From Certhia americana (Eukaryota; Chordata; Aves; Passeriformes; Certhiidae): a stretch of DNA of 64,000 nucleotides. Position 1 is the stretch's first letter, and each line of letters begins with the position of its first letter. The notes under the pieces are model-generated. The model was given only the letters and a program-made list of their open reading frames with translations. It was not told the origin of the DNA and ran no database searches. Shown here one piece after another: positions 39,563 through 52,532 of the stretch. The stretch lies in contig CM031878.1 in assembly GCA_018697195.1 (NCBI GenBank), positions 38,536,615 through 38,600,614 on the forward strand, given 5' to 3'. A program made the translations under genes and the position numbers.

Positions 39563-39595
39563 ATCCTTCATATTCACATATCCTTCATATTCACA
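39563..39595 (+). repeat. 17-base tandem duplication
   Basis: ATCCTTCATATTCACAT occurs at 39563-39579 and again, all but complete, at 39580-39595. A simple local duplication. Confidence 0.9.
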
Positions 39596-42448
39596 ATTGA
39601 TGCTACTTTTAAAATTGCTTAAGAATAAGAGTAAACCAAAGAACTTGGGTTTAGTAGCTTTGTTCTGATGTCTGGAAAACTCTGCTCTCCAGTTGGGGGA
39701 CATACCTGCTAACACCTTGATTTCTGAATTAGTGCTTCAAGGTGATCATTTTTTCCATGATTTTATGAATTCCTCAGGCTTTCCAAACATTATTAACATG
39801 TTGAAATCCACATAATAAATTTTGTTCGGCCTTAGGATGCACAAACGTGGATTTAAAAGGTGATAAATAAGAAGGGAAAAAAAAACACTTGACATTTTTG
39901 TTTTGATTTAAGAAGAGCAGATTTTTGAAATATTTTAAGCCTCCAAACCCTTCTATTGTTCTCTTCTTACCTCACTGGCTATTCAAATCTTCTTTGTTTT
40001 GAAACAATATGAATTACCAGAGTGGTAGTGAAACAGTCTTATAAAAGGGGACTAAAAGGTTAAGTGATTCAGGGAAGAATTTCTTAGCATGCTCAAAAAA
40101 AACCCCCTTCTTGCAGTACATTACCCTAATCATTTGGTGGCAACAAAGCGGTCACCTTAAAAAGGAAGTGATTTAATCACACCAGCCGACTGAAATGCTT
40201 TCATATTGTTGGAGGAAATGCCACATTTCCTAATGAGGCATTAAGAGGGAAACAAGAAAGATTTTTGACTAATGAGGAATGTGGGAGAGGAAAACTGCTA
40301 GATTCTGAAACTACTGTTGTTTAAGGAATAAATACTGGGCCTTAGAGGGAAAAAGTCCTAGGAGAAAAAATGTGCTTGTCACTCACTCTTGATGACAGAC
40401 AGCTGTGAAAATGCAACAAGCTACTCTGTGAAACAGGGGTATCAAGCTACCTCTAGACAAAGACCTCCATATCAGGTACCAGAAATGGTGTCAGAACTTA
40501 AAGCTGTTCTACCAATGCTGATATAGTGCCTCAAGTTAGGTAATATGGGTTGACTGAACTAATGTGCTAATCAGGCAGCTCTTGTAGGTGTCTCACAGAG
40601 ACTGTTTATCAATACATATATGTTAGCAACTTCACAGGTGACTTCTAACATGGCAGCTAGGATCTGTAGATCCCACCAGTTTGGGCTTCACCAGTGGTGT
40701 GGGATGTGGTGGCATTATGCATGTCCCATATTCCTTAGTCTGTGCTGGGCTGTGTTGCGTAAAAAATGAAAATCTCTACTGTTCATTAAACCATCTAAAT
40801 TCATTGTATTATAGTCAGTCTGTACAGAAACCTAAAATATTGAGAAAACGCTTTTGCAGAGCACAGCTGTTTAAGTAAACTATTTTCCCAGGCATCTACA
40901 TCTCAGCCAACATGATTTATTAGGGTTAAATACTTCAGAGTGCTACATTCTCCATTTATCAGATGAAGGGACAGATGCACAATCTTTAAAAGCAACAATT
41001 GACATTTCAAGTATGAAACTTCTAACAATGACAGCTAATTAATTATAGCTCATTTAAGCTGCAAAGTAAAACTGACTTCAGCTTTTACATCATGCTTTCC
41101 TATAAAACAAATTTATTTTCCCCCAAACGTGTAATGAGAGTGGACTCTTCAGCTGGATGGGTCTTCAGACTGGGTCCTCAACATCTTTATCCGTTTTTCC
41201 AGCCTCTCCATCCATTCATTTCTGAGCCTAGAGACAGAAACATGGATCAGCTTGTCCCCATAATTTTACAGGGAATGGGTTTATACTCTACAACTTTTCC
41301 ACTGATAATATTCTTTGGTGCTTTTTCCCAATTGTCATGCAAATTTTCCTTCCCTTTTAGAGCTCTTTTCTGGGTGGTACTTCAGGACAAGCTCTTAAAT
41401 CCCAGTGAGGGATCACCTGAGCTTTGTGGTTCATCTCCATCTCCGATGTGCCCTTGCTCGAGTGCCTATGTGGCAGAGTGGTTTGTCACCGGCACTGGAG
41501 ATTGCCTGCTGCCACCTGCTGGGTGACATCACCAGCACTTCCCCAGCCTCTCTCTGTCCTGCTCAGCTTGGAGACACTGCACATGTTGGAGCTTCATGTG
41601 TTAGATCCATAGCAGGTAGCTTTCAATAATATGTGGCCCTCTATTTTCTTTTTGATTGTATCTTGGTACCACAGAAGGACTAACTCAAATAGAAAAGAGA
41701 GGAATTTCCCAGCTGAGGAGTTGTAACATTGAGATTAGGTTAGACACAAATGGATAAAACATGCTGGAGACTAATTCTAGTATTCCTTCATTCAGGGTTA
41801 ATAATACAAGGCTGTCCTTGTGCATAATTTTTCAAGTATCAATGCAAAGAGAGCTATGAAGAGGGCTTTGGAAAACTGCTTTCTCACTGGATGATCTCAA
41901 GACAAAATATAATAAACAACAATGGTATATATCTTCACATATGCCTTCAATTTATGGAGAGTTGATGAGACGTAAACCTGTGCTGGTCTTGCTGCAGACT
42001 GCTCTTTGTTGCAGTGACTGATCAAGGGGAATGTGACTGTATAAGGTAGATATAGGTATGAGTGGTGGTTGCCTTAGTCAATATGTTTGGACCATCTGCT
42101 TTATAAAGGATTTACCATACAAAACTTAAACAATCTTAAATAATTAAAACTGTTTGCTTGTGAAAGCAAGGCCACAGAGAAAGAATGTGGGCCAGGTACA
42201 CACATCTGTGCTAGCTTTGCTCTGAACAGAGGCCTTTATCTTCAAGACAAGTCTGCACTGTTAAATATTGTCCTGGCAATTTCAGAAAGTTCTATGCTTT
42301 GGACTCATTTATGGAACAAGAGTGAATTTTCTCCTATTCTATGAAGTCAAACTTAAAACGCCTTATCATTAAATCCTAATTTGGGAAGCTTTATTGTTTT
42401 CTATAAATCTCAATTGCATTCAGATTTCATTGCATGACTTATATATAC

Positions 42449-42471
42449 TTTTTTTTTTTTTTTTTTTTTTT
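42449..42471 (+). repeat. Poly(T) tract, 23 bases
   Basis: Uninterrupted T run preceded by ATATATAC. Simple homopolymer with no sign of a retroposed cDNA on the minus strand. Confidence 0.92.
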
Positions 42472-43004
42472 AAATCAATTACAATGCAAACTCAAGTAAC
42501 CTGTCTGGATGCAGATTACCCACTTTGTCAGAGCGCTTCTTCGCTGACGTTCTTTTTCATTTTGCAGGTACTGAGTTTGTTGTTCAATGGTCTTTTCCCA
42601 GAAGTTCCTCAGGTCACTGGTTTCACAACCCCGCACTTCATGACGCATATATTGGCTATTCATTTTCTCTAAAGGAAAAATTTGCAACAACTTTGTGACA
42701 AGTTACTGGTTCCTCATCAGTTTTCATGGCTAAAGCACATTCTTGATGTTTTGTGTTTTAAGCATTAGGGTCACACAGTCCTTTTTTTCAGTAGGATCAG
42801 GATAACTGTGGGCATGAATCACTATTTTAGCTTTTCTTTCCTAGCCCCAACACTTGAGACTTGCTGTCTACAGTGATCTGAATTCTTACTTGTGTGACCA
42901 AAATATCTCTCACCTCCATCTGACTATGACATTTATGTTCACAATCAGGGCAGTGCTCTTGTATTCTGTAATTTAACAATTAGGATACTTCTTACTGGAC
43001 TCAC

Positions 43005-43034
43005 AAATAATAATAATAATAACAAAAAAAAAAA
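43005..43034 (+). repeat. AAT microsatellite plus poly(A)
   Basis: Five tandem AAT units followed by AAC and an A run. Simple repeat. Confidence 0.9.
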
Positions 43035-44495
43035 TTACCATGGCTAATGGGATTTTTGGCTTCATTATTTTCATGTCTCTAAGATTTTAAAATGACTATT
43101 GTTCTTATGATTTGGCTTTAATAATTCTGTCACCTAGCTTTATTTGGAAATATAGAAAATTTATATATATAAAAGTATGTGCATAATTTCATAAGATGCT
43201 GACTTGCAAAACCCACCTTGTTTACTAAATACTTTCCCCTCTTCTTCAATTTTCAAAACAAAGCAAATTCATTAAATATATTTGTATATCTGTGATGATT
43301 CTGTACTTTCACCTTTAGTTAATGTCATCTTAAAATAAATTCTGGAGTGAATCTTATCCTAGGGAAAGCACATTTGCCTCAGGATGACTCTTCATGGACT
43401 AACAGTAAATTCCCTGTATGCCACATTGCAGATAAAAAATTGTATCATTACTTTCAAAATTTAATTTACATTAAATATGAAATTAGTATATCCATGCTTC
43501 TTTCAAATTGCTATGTGCTTTTGCATGATCAAGTCATTATAATATTTTCCAGAACATTTAATTTTTTAACTAGTATTTAGCGCTCTCTCATGCATTGTTT
43601 GAATTCATGGAAATCATTTGTAATTTATTTTAATCAGAGCCATAGAGAGATAGTAAACAAGCCCCTCAAGACTAGCTTGGAAAAGCTTGAAGGAACTGCT
43701 GCCATTCCCCTGCCAGGCATCATAAGAAAACACAAAACTGGGAATTGATAATCTTTACATAATTGGCTGTTTTGTGATAAATTGACAGACACATTATGAA
43801 GACTTTATGCGCAGAGGATGAAATCAGCCCTTTTGAAGAGTTCCCCTTTTTGCTAGGATTTCTCTGTAACTCCCCTGTGCTTCCCTGTAAAACCTTTATA
43901 TGACAGCCCATGGCCTCCAAATAATAGAAGAATGGTACTTGAGCTCAGCTCTTGCAGAAAAGAATTATTGAACATATTTCCTTCTCCTGGACAAATTAGA
44001 GCTGGATGTATAATTGTTGACATTACACTGTTACATGAATAGCAAATATTGCTGAATACCTCCAGCTGTGCTAGGGGATAACCAATTTCAGGTCAAAAAG
44101 TTCACCTAATACAAGTGCATGTCTTTATAAAATATATGTATTCTATAAATATCCACATATATATCAATGCCAACCCAAATATTTCTTCCCAGGTGGCAGT
44201 TACTACCCTGTTAAACCTTTTGTATACTAGGAGTAATCTTCAAAAGTATGAGAAAGATATGGTAAAAGCCATCTAAGTAAAACTAATGGACTTTCCACCC
44301 TAGGAGTTAATCTCTAAGAATTACTCTTTCTGGAGTGAAGGAAGAAAAATTCCCCCATATACCTGGGGCTCCAACATAAACTGCCAGGAAATAATGTCTT
44401 CAAGTTTCTTTATCAGAAGAGATAGCAAAGCATAATAGCTTCATCCTTCTGAATTATTATGAATTCCAGTCTAATATACTGTGGATGCATCTTAC

Positions 44496-44512
44496 ATATA
44501 TATATATATATG
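44496..44512 (+). repeat. TA dinucleotide microsatellite
   Basis: Eight or so tandem AT units (CATATATATATATATATG). Simple repeat. Confidence 0.9.
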
Positions 44513-47500
44513 AAGGTAAATATCACTTTTGACTAAGGCAAAATTATGGAACTCATTGCTATGAGGTGTAATTGAGCCTTAGCATATATTTTCAGAATAC
44601 ACATATCCTTTCCTGCTTTTTTAATGTTATGCCTCCTGATTTGATTGTATATGTTCTTGGCATTGGATTTAATGCATTTTATAGATGTTTCTTTCCAACA
44701 CGTGCCCCCACAGCAAAAAATCACAAGGAAAAAATTTAAAGCCACTAGAAGTGATATTCAGGCATAGTTTCCATTGCTATTCCCTTTACATCTGGTGCTG
44801 GCAGTGTTTAGAAGATTGTTAGAACAAAGTGTGTGTACTATTACACAGCTTTGGGGGCATTTTTTTTTCTTTTTCTTTTTGCAGGGGTGTGTGATGGGAC
44901 AGGCTCAGGAATTAGTACTTTTCTCTGTCTATCATCTGTGGTATTTTCTTTGTGTGTGCTTGATCAGGAACACTAAGAGCATTGTCCAAGTCATTCTTAT
45001 TTCCTAACCTTTTTATTGTGTTAACATATGGGTATCTTTGTGCCAAATTTTCTCTTCCTCAGTTCTTAATATTCTTTGTTTTCATTTCCCCTAAGGCTGG
45101 AGAACACTCAAATATTTACAAGCAGGTATCAAAATTATGCATATCAGGATTTCTGCATCATTACTGATTCTTATGTGTCCTTGATAAACACAATATATAA
45201 ATATGCCAGTGTTCACTTCTCTGAACCGTAGAATCACCTTATCCTAAACTACCTTATATTTTGAATTATCTGTTTGGGCCCATTCATGGTGATTGGAGGA
45301 ACTGAAAAATACCTCCACTGAAATAACTTGTGTGGTTTCTTTTGCCTTTATGCATCACGTGCATGGATGTTTGAATTTGCCTTTGTCCTGCCATCCAGTT
45401 CATAAACCATAAACCTTCAGTGCGTGTGAGCAGACAGGGGTATCAGACTTAGTCTATCACTATTTCTCTAACTCTCATATTTTTCTCTCCTACTTCAGCT
45501 GTTTTCAGGGCAGTGTAACAGGGCTTAAGCCTGTATCATGACTTTGCAGCAGCATTTATCACCTGGAAACAGTATATTTTCATGCTTTGAAGTCTCATTC
45601 AAATTAGTTAGGATAGGGGGCCTCATTTAATAGGGAAAGAGAAGAATGGGAAAGATTTCATGGAAATAGTCTCCAACAAATAATCTCAGCATGGTGCTAC
45701 AGGTGAGCAGAATTGTACTATTAAAGCACATAGGCAGTTGAGATGCACTTTTATAGACCTTGCAGTTAGTTCTGACTTAAACCACACTGCCATAGCTAGG
45801 ACTAAATAAGCTTTTTTTAAGCCTCTAGCGACAATCCTTCAAGAGAAAAATAATGAGAGGCTCTTTCTGGTAATCTTCTCTGACAGAGTCCTGGTTGCAA
45901 GCCAATGAACAAATCTAGATGCTCTCAAATTAAAGGAATAACATGATTAACACTAGGAAGGCTTTATCCAACACATGATAACAATGATTGCTTATTTTTA
46001 GATTTAATAATTTTAGAGCAGGTTCGTATCATCTTGCCTCAGTTTGTTAAAGGGGGTCTTACAAAGTTAGGGAAACTGTGACACTAGTACTTTTAGCTGG
46101 AACTCAAAAATTATGTTGGTAGAACAAAAGAGGAATGTAAGATCAATTTGATGTAACATCTTGACTTCTTTGTAAAAGAAAAAAAAAATCAATAGTTTGA
46201 GCCTGAAACTCACTGTTTCTGTGAGAGAATACTACCACCACCAGAAATTCTTTTTCATAGAGAGAATTGGGAGTCAAAAGTTTTTTAGCTAGAAGAAAGA
46301 ATGTAAAGAAAAGTGTGGACTTTCTTCCTCTAGTAGAACACATTGTTATATGAAATGTATTTTTAAAATTCATAAAACTTTTAATGAGTCAGGAGAGCTA
46401 TTTTTTCTTCCTTCTTGTGTTTCCTACAGAGCACAGTCAGTTAGAGTTTTCAGGGTGTTATACATTTCCCTAGAAATAATACAATATTTTATTGTTCTGA
46501 TTTTACTTGGACCATGATTTGTGACTATGGTTATTATTATGCATTGAATGATAAAAATTGAATGATATATATAGGAGAGAATACTATCTATGCAAATGGT
46601 ATTGTTTGATGTAAAAACAATCAGAAATCCCTTTTGGTTTTGGAAAATAGGACTAGTGATCATATTCATGATTTCCCTCTTTTTCCTTGGGTCTAGGATA
46701 TGTCATTTATCTTCTGCTTCTGCAGCTGGCAATAATTCACATCTCAAAGGGCTGACCGATGCTTCCTGTGAGATCCTGCCTAGGGAAGGATTTGCTGATT
46801 TGGAGTCTAACTTGGGTCCCCAGACTCTGGTTAAAACTCTTCAGAGGCAAAAGAACACACTTTAGTTTAGTCCCCTGTACCCTTTGGTTTGTGTGGCATG
46901 TTGCACAGTCCAGTTTATTTCATGAGCAGCCTGAGCCTTGAAGCCACTTGTGAGCAACTTGTGGCAGAGGTTTCTCACAGCTTGCTCTTCCTTTCTGCCT
47001 CGTTTGTGAGTAGTGATGGGAGGAAATGATCTGGGCACCAGCCTGAGGATAGGGGAGGTTGCTATGGTCTTCTGGTGCATGCAAGTCCCTAACTGTCCTA
47101 GTCTCTTCCAAAAATTCATTAGTATGTCTCATCAACAGATATGTGTGACTTTCCATGTGTACTGTACAATTTTATTTTCATTCGCAGTTCAGCATTAGTA
47201 CCAATCTATGCTTTTCCTTTGTAAACAGTATTGTCTGGAGTTTGCTATGAAGTGAAGGAATTCTAGGCAAGTTATTTATTCTTGTATTAAGAATATTTCC
47301 AGTATTCTTGGCACAAGAATTTCCTGCCAGCAGTATTTCCTAGTTTGGAAGAATTTGAAGTACATGCCCTTACCAGGGCATGTTCAGTCAGGGAGTTTTC
47401 TCAGCATAAATTTCAATCAATTTAATTGGACTTCTTCACATATCAGGAGTTTTCTGTGTATGAGAATGACAACTGATGTACTGGTGGGACTGAGCAATTC

Positions 47501-48412
47501 TAGTAGGAGTTACAGGTGTGCATCTAGAAAATTATTTGTAACAGGCAGGTTAAACAGTTTTAATATTTGAAAGTGTTTTCACTCAAGCACTATATAGCAG
47601 CCTCTATTCAACCATTATCCTTTTTCCTAATTTCCACAATCCTTTATTGCTTTTCTGTGAAAAGTGATGGAGCCTATTTTTTGCTAATAAGGAGAATAGT
47701 TATTCTTCAAATATTTTACATTGGTAGAAAATTTGGACTTCTGCTCATACGATACCTTTATGACAAACAAACAAACATATTAAGACAAGGCATGTGTTAG
47801 CTACATGGGTCTTGCATCTCATACTGCTACAGTGTCAATATCAATGCCTTTGAATGCCATGCTCTATGTTTTATTTTGTCTTTCCCATCTGATGGGCTTT
47901 AATTATTTTCATCTGCTTTCACTTTTCTCTGGATATCAGACACCTGAACAATGGAATTATCAAATTGGAGGGAACTGATTCTGTGCCTGGATTTTCTGTA
48001 CTAGAGGGCTCAGTAGTCCTTTGGCTGAAGATTAAAATTCTTAAAAGCTTTTGAACAAAACACTTGAGGAATCAATACTTTCATTTCCCTCCAGGTAACC
48101 CATTAATTTATTACTGTCCTAGTTCTGCTCCCATGCCTGCTTTGTTATATTTTGCTACTTGCTGCCTTCCATTCTACACTGTCTCTTCTCCTTCAGCTTG
48201 TAGCCAAGAGATTCCATGAAATGTCCCTTTGTTTCTCCCTTCTCTGACATCATGTCTGTTGAGTTTCTCCTTGCGTCCTCTTCTCCTCCCATGCCAGCCC
48301 TCCCACCTAAGCTGGCTGATTTGGATCCATGCTTTCAAATACCTTTCTGGGTAGTTTTCCCACTTCTGTTACTCCATCTGGAAAACCTTTTTCCACTTTT
48401 TGCTGGAGCTGC

Positions 48413-48910
48413 ATTTGATAGAGTGATAGAGTAAGCTGAGTTGGAAGGGACCCACAAGGATCATCAAGTTCAACAACACCAACCCTGAGTCACTCATGTG
48501 CCTGAAAACATTGTCCAAATCCTTCTTGAACTCTGTCAAGCTGGTGCTGTGACCACTTCCCTGGTCCAGTGGTGCAGTGCCCAACCACTCTGTGCATGAA
48601 GATATCTTTTCCTGATATCCAATTTAAACCTCCTCTGGCACAGCTTCATACCATTCCCTTGTGTCCTGTCACTGGTCACAAGAGTGAAGAGATCAGTGTC
48701 TGTCCCTTCTCTTCCCCTCATGAGGAAGCTGGAGGCTGCAATGAGTTCTATCCTCAGTCTACTCTTCCATAGGCTGAACAAACGAGGTGTCCCAAGCTGC
48801 TTCTCATAAGGCTTCTCCTTCAGACTCTTCATCATCCTTCTTGCCCTCCTTTGGATGCTCTTTAATAGCTTAATGTCTTTTTCACATTGTGGTGCCCAAA
48901 ATTTAATTCA
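48413..48910 (-). mobile_element. CR1 LINE, 3' fragment of a second subfamily
   Basis: On the plus strand this begins near TGATAGAGTAAGCTGAGTT, followed by GGAAGGGACCCACAAGG and ATCATCAAGTTCAAC, the reverse complement of a CR1 3' UTR and distinct from the 35.6 kb copy. On the minus strand the frame covering 48536-48835 gives MKLCQRRFKLDIRKR and REVVTAPA, and an adjacent frame gives SLTEFKKDLDN. These are CR1 reverse-transcriptase C-terminal motifs in the right order, but split between frames by a frameshift. Similarity ends near GGTGCCCAAAATTTAATTCA at about 48908, so the copy is 5'-truncated. It is a dead fossil of about 500 bases. The subfamily cannot be named without comparison to a repeat library. 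Confidence 0.94.
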
Positions 48911-51900
48911 TGCAGGTATTACTAAACTATCCCTGGATAAACTTTTCCTCACCTCTCTATGACCCAGGTTTTCCTGTTCTCTGCATCTGGCTCTCTGTGG
49001 TGGCTGCCCGCATTCCCACACATCCTGCCACCAGCACACACAGACAGGACAGTGGTGGCAGTTGTACAGAGGTGAGCAATTAGTGGACAGGTATTCAAAA
49101 GTGACAGGCAAAAAAAAATGTCCAAATATCTTTCCTGAGGTTTCTATAGTTTTGTTTGACTTTTTTTGACTTTTAATTTTCAATATCTAAGGCATAATTA
49201 AAGTGGCTGTAATTTGCTCATGAGATCAAATGTTGTTTCTGATTACTACACTTTCCCCACTGCTGGTTAGATTTGAACCCTGCTTCTATGAACTACTGAA
49301 TTCATAAGGTCAAGTATATAGAATAAATTAATATTTATTGGTCAAAGATCTTGAATGCACTTTGCTTTTTTGTTTGATTTTTGAGTGAAGACTCGGTGTA
49401 GGATCAAAGAAGATAAATTTTGTCCAGGGTTCAAGTTCCTTATTAGATCATCTGGTTCAGAGAAAATATGCAAGAGAAGCCTATCCTGATTTATGTGAAA
49501 GTGTCTACCATTGAATTTAAATGCCTCACAGCAGCAGATCACAGTTTAAAAGCCTTTGAGAGATGAGAGTGTGTGTGTATGTGTGTGTAACTTTGGCTAG
49601 CATTAGCCCATCAGTTGAGAAAGTACAGCTATATCTCTTGGTGTTTTATTCAGGATTGTGACATGGAAATTATCTGTAAATATTTTTTGTGTATCAATGC
49701 TACTCAGCTTCCTTAGAATTCTGCTAAACTGGGCACTCTTCCCTGGCATTTTCCTCATGCTCTCATCTTTCCTAGAATATACTTCTGGGAGAATTTAAGT
49801 TAGAGAACAAACTCATTTTTTGTTGATGTTATTAGGGAAAACTAACTACAAAAAACAAATACTTCCTTACCTTTGGAGCAGGGCTCTTCTTGCAAATAAA
49901 TTCTCTGTGTGATACAAACAAACGATGAATATTACCACAGCAGCAGTGACTTCTCCAGTGTCACAGGGCAGTAATGAAATGCATCCCTCAGTACTTTTTA
50001 TTTGAAGTGTGGGTAACATAAATCCTTCATCATATCAAGGCTATTTTGAACAGAACCAGCAGCAAGATAAGATCATTTAACGAACTTTGCAGCCCCCTGC
50101 CTGAGCTGACTGTGAAACACAGGCCCCCTTGAGACCATGCATCCCTCCCACACTGGCAGATACCTCAAAGAGCATGACTTGGCAAGTGATGAGAATTTTC
50201 TTTAAAATGTCTGCTAGCATTATCTATTTTAATAATCTTCCTATGAAGCTTAAAAAATTCCACACTACTGTCTTAGCTGTAATGGAGGCTGAAATGCTGT
50301 GACGAATCACACTTGGTTTTGCATTACAAGGTGGCTTACAGAAATATGTGCTACTTTGGTGTTGTTAATCTAAGGATGTGTGCTTGATTATGACCTATCA
50401 CTAAACCTGTTCTCTTTAAGGCTATTGTCATAGGAATTGTATGAAAGTTTAGTGCTAGCTCACGGAATGCATTGTAGCAGCACTAGTTTTGCCATTTGGA
50501 GTTGTTATAAGTCTACTACAGATGTATGTTTATGTCATTACATTTCATTTTCTGGAGAAAAAGTTTTGTAAGTTTGGCTGATGACAGATGCATGCACTTA
50601 ACTCAGTTTTCATTAAATCCATCTACATTGCTAATATACCATATGTGATGCTGGCTTAAGTAGTTATACAACTGCTGATTATTTTAACCTTCCTTTGTTG
50701 TAATTTTTCAGACACCAAGTAGCAAAAGCAGCAGCCATTAGATGAATGTTTTCTGTAGTTCATATTTACTTATTTGCTTTTTCTGCTGTTTCGTTTACAG
50801 AAGAAAAACCCTTTGCAAAAGCCAGCAGCTACAGCCTTTCTCTGTAAAGGAAAATCCCAGCTATTTCCAAAACCTAGTCTATACATTTAACTCCTTAGAA
50901 ACAGTAACTATTGGCTTTCTCCAATGTGTCATTCCACCTCATATCATATGACAACACAGAAATCAGCCTCTCCCTCCACACATGTGATACAATGGTAATG
51001 GGGTCTCTGAGCTTTAGGACCATTTTACATATGTGGATTGAAAGAACAAACAACAACATATCACAGGTAAAGCTGATTGCTCTGTTTTTGGAAAAATAGC
51101 TCAAATTCTGGCTGGCTTTTGAAATCACAAACAAGTACAGTCTGCTGGGTGAATATTAAAATACAAAGAATATTAAAATAAAAAGTATTATAAAAAGAAG
51201 CTGAAGCCCAGACTTGATAGAAAAATAGCACTAACCACCATGGTGCTGCAGAGAAACAGAACTGCTTCCTTGCCATTTGACTCAGCTTGAGTAATGTTCC
51301 CTTTTTACTAAACACATCTTGCTAAATTTGCAATTAATTTGAGGGCTTGTTTTGTCTCTAATGTTATAATGTAGTCAATTCCTTCCATAAACATTCACAA
51401 AGATCAAATTTCAGGAGGGAACTTCAGTGTCCAGGTTTCATCAGACCAGAACATGTGTTTCTGGTCAGATATTCTCTAGAAGCATTGACATTTGTGCAGT
51501 TTAGATGCCCTGTGTAAAGGACAGCCAAAATTTGATAAAGCATTGCACATGCTCTGGTCATCTGCAATAGATTAGGTACATTGTTTATTATACTTGCTGA
51601 CTGTATTTACAATGAACATTTCATCTGTGCATTCACAGTGACCTCTTGTGCAAGACAAATTGTGCATCCAGAAAACCCAGTCAGAACTATATGCTCTGCT
51701 GGGCTACCCATATGTGAAAAAGTTCAGGTGACTGGAAAAATAGAGTTTACTCTCAAAAGCAGGGCAGCTTTTATATACAACTTTAAAATTATTCAGGCTC
51801 TTTGTGCACCTCAGCCCTTGTTTACTTCATAAGCAAATCTCAGAGCTGCTTGTATAACATCTCTCATTCCTAGCTTGCAAAAGTTCTTGTAAGCACCTGC

Positions 51901-52532
51901 TTATTGTTATTAGCAGAGACCACAGAAGAATCTGCAAAATAAGGGATGGAATGTAAACCTTTGGGGTGCTGGAGGTGGTATTTATCTGCAGGAATCAAAT
52001 CCTGTCTTGGTGCACACTGTGTGCTGTTTTCCATGTGTGGGAGAGTTGGAAATAGAAGTAGCAGTCAGCTTTTACTCTTGCACAAGTAAACCTGGTACAT
52101 TTAGTCTTTACTTAGCCTGGACTCTTCACTCTGTGGGTATTCTTAGACCTGATGCTAAAGGAGAGCAGGTGAAGGAAGACATTTCACAGAATCTTGCCAG
52201 TTAAGTAAATATCTCATTCTTCTTTCTCTTTGATGCTAGAGGAAATAAAATCTGGAGAGGTAAGTTTTTTAAGCAGATACTTTAAAAAGTTGGTGTAACA
52301 TCCACTGGAATTCACTGTGCACCTGATATTCACATCCTTCTTCTTCTGGATTGATGCAATAGCAGCTAGAAAGTTGTGAAGAGGACTTCTGTCACTGCTG
52401 GACTATGTCCTCGCTGGTTCAGGAGCAGCACACGGAATGCATTATAGCAGCCCTCTCCAAACTTCACCAATTCCAGAATGGAGCAGATTATTTGTATGAG
52501 AAGCAGGAGTCTGATCAGTTTAGGTGTCTATT
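48911..52532. other. Non-coding AT-rich DNA, no gene recognised
   Basis: About 3.6 kb with no supportable gene. A GT-rich microsatellite lies at 49567-49588. CACGGAATGCATT followed by TAGCAGC occurs at 50461 and again at 52431, within a 24-base near-identity (two mismatches). A splice-acceptor-like TTTCGTTTACAG ends at about 50800, but the open frame after it resembles nothing I know. Confidence 0.6.
49567..49588 (+). repeat. GT dinucleotide microsatellite
   Basis: Tandem GT units interrupted once by AT. Simple repeat. Confidence 0.9.

Larger units (their letters stand above)
36311..48412. other. Non-coding AT-rich DNA, no gene recognised
   Basis: About 12 kb without a supportable gene. The longest frame, 144 codons at 41092-41526 plus, has no recognised domain, no exon-like boundaries and competing frames over the same DNA. 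A 17-base tandem duplication lies near 39.57 kb, a possible regulatory cluster near 40.2 kb, a poly(T) tract at 42.45 kb and an AAT microsatellite at 43.0 kb. A polypyrimidine tract ending TTTTTGCAG at about 44885 resembles a splice acceptor but no convincing exon follows. Confidence 0.6.

Noticed and set aside
41092..41526. 144-codon frame, the longest outside the pentamer array
   Set aside because: No domain, signal peptide or family resemblance, two other frames overlap on the same strand, and no promoter or splice context. Consistent with chance.
44860..44970. Polypyrimidine tract ending TTTTTGCAG, like a splice acceptor
   Set aside because: The following sequence has no recognised coding content or matching donor. 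T-rich runs ending in CAG are common by chance in AT-rich DNA.
50780..50850. Possible mini-exon between TTTCGTTTACAG and CTCTGTAAAGG
   Set aside because: The 46-base interval gives no recognised peptide and there is no second exon to join it to.
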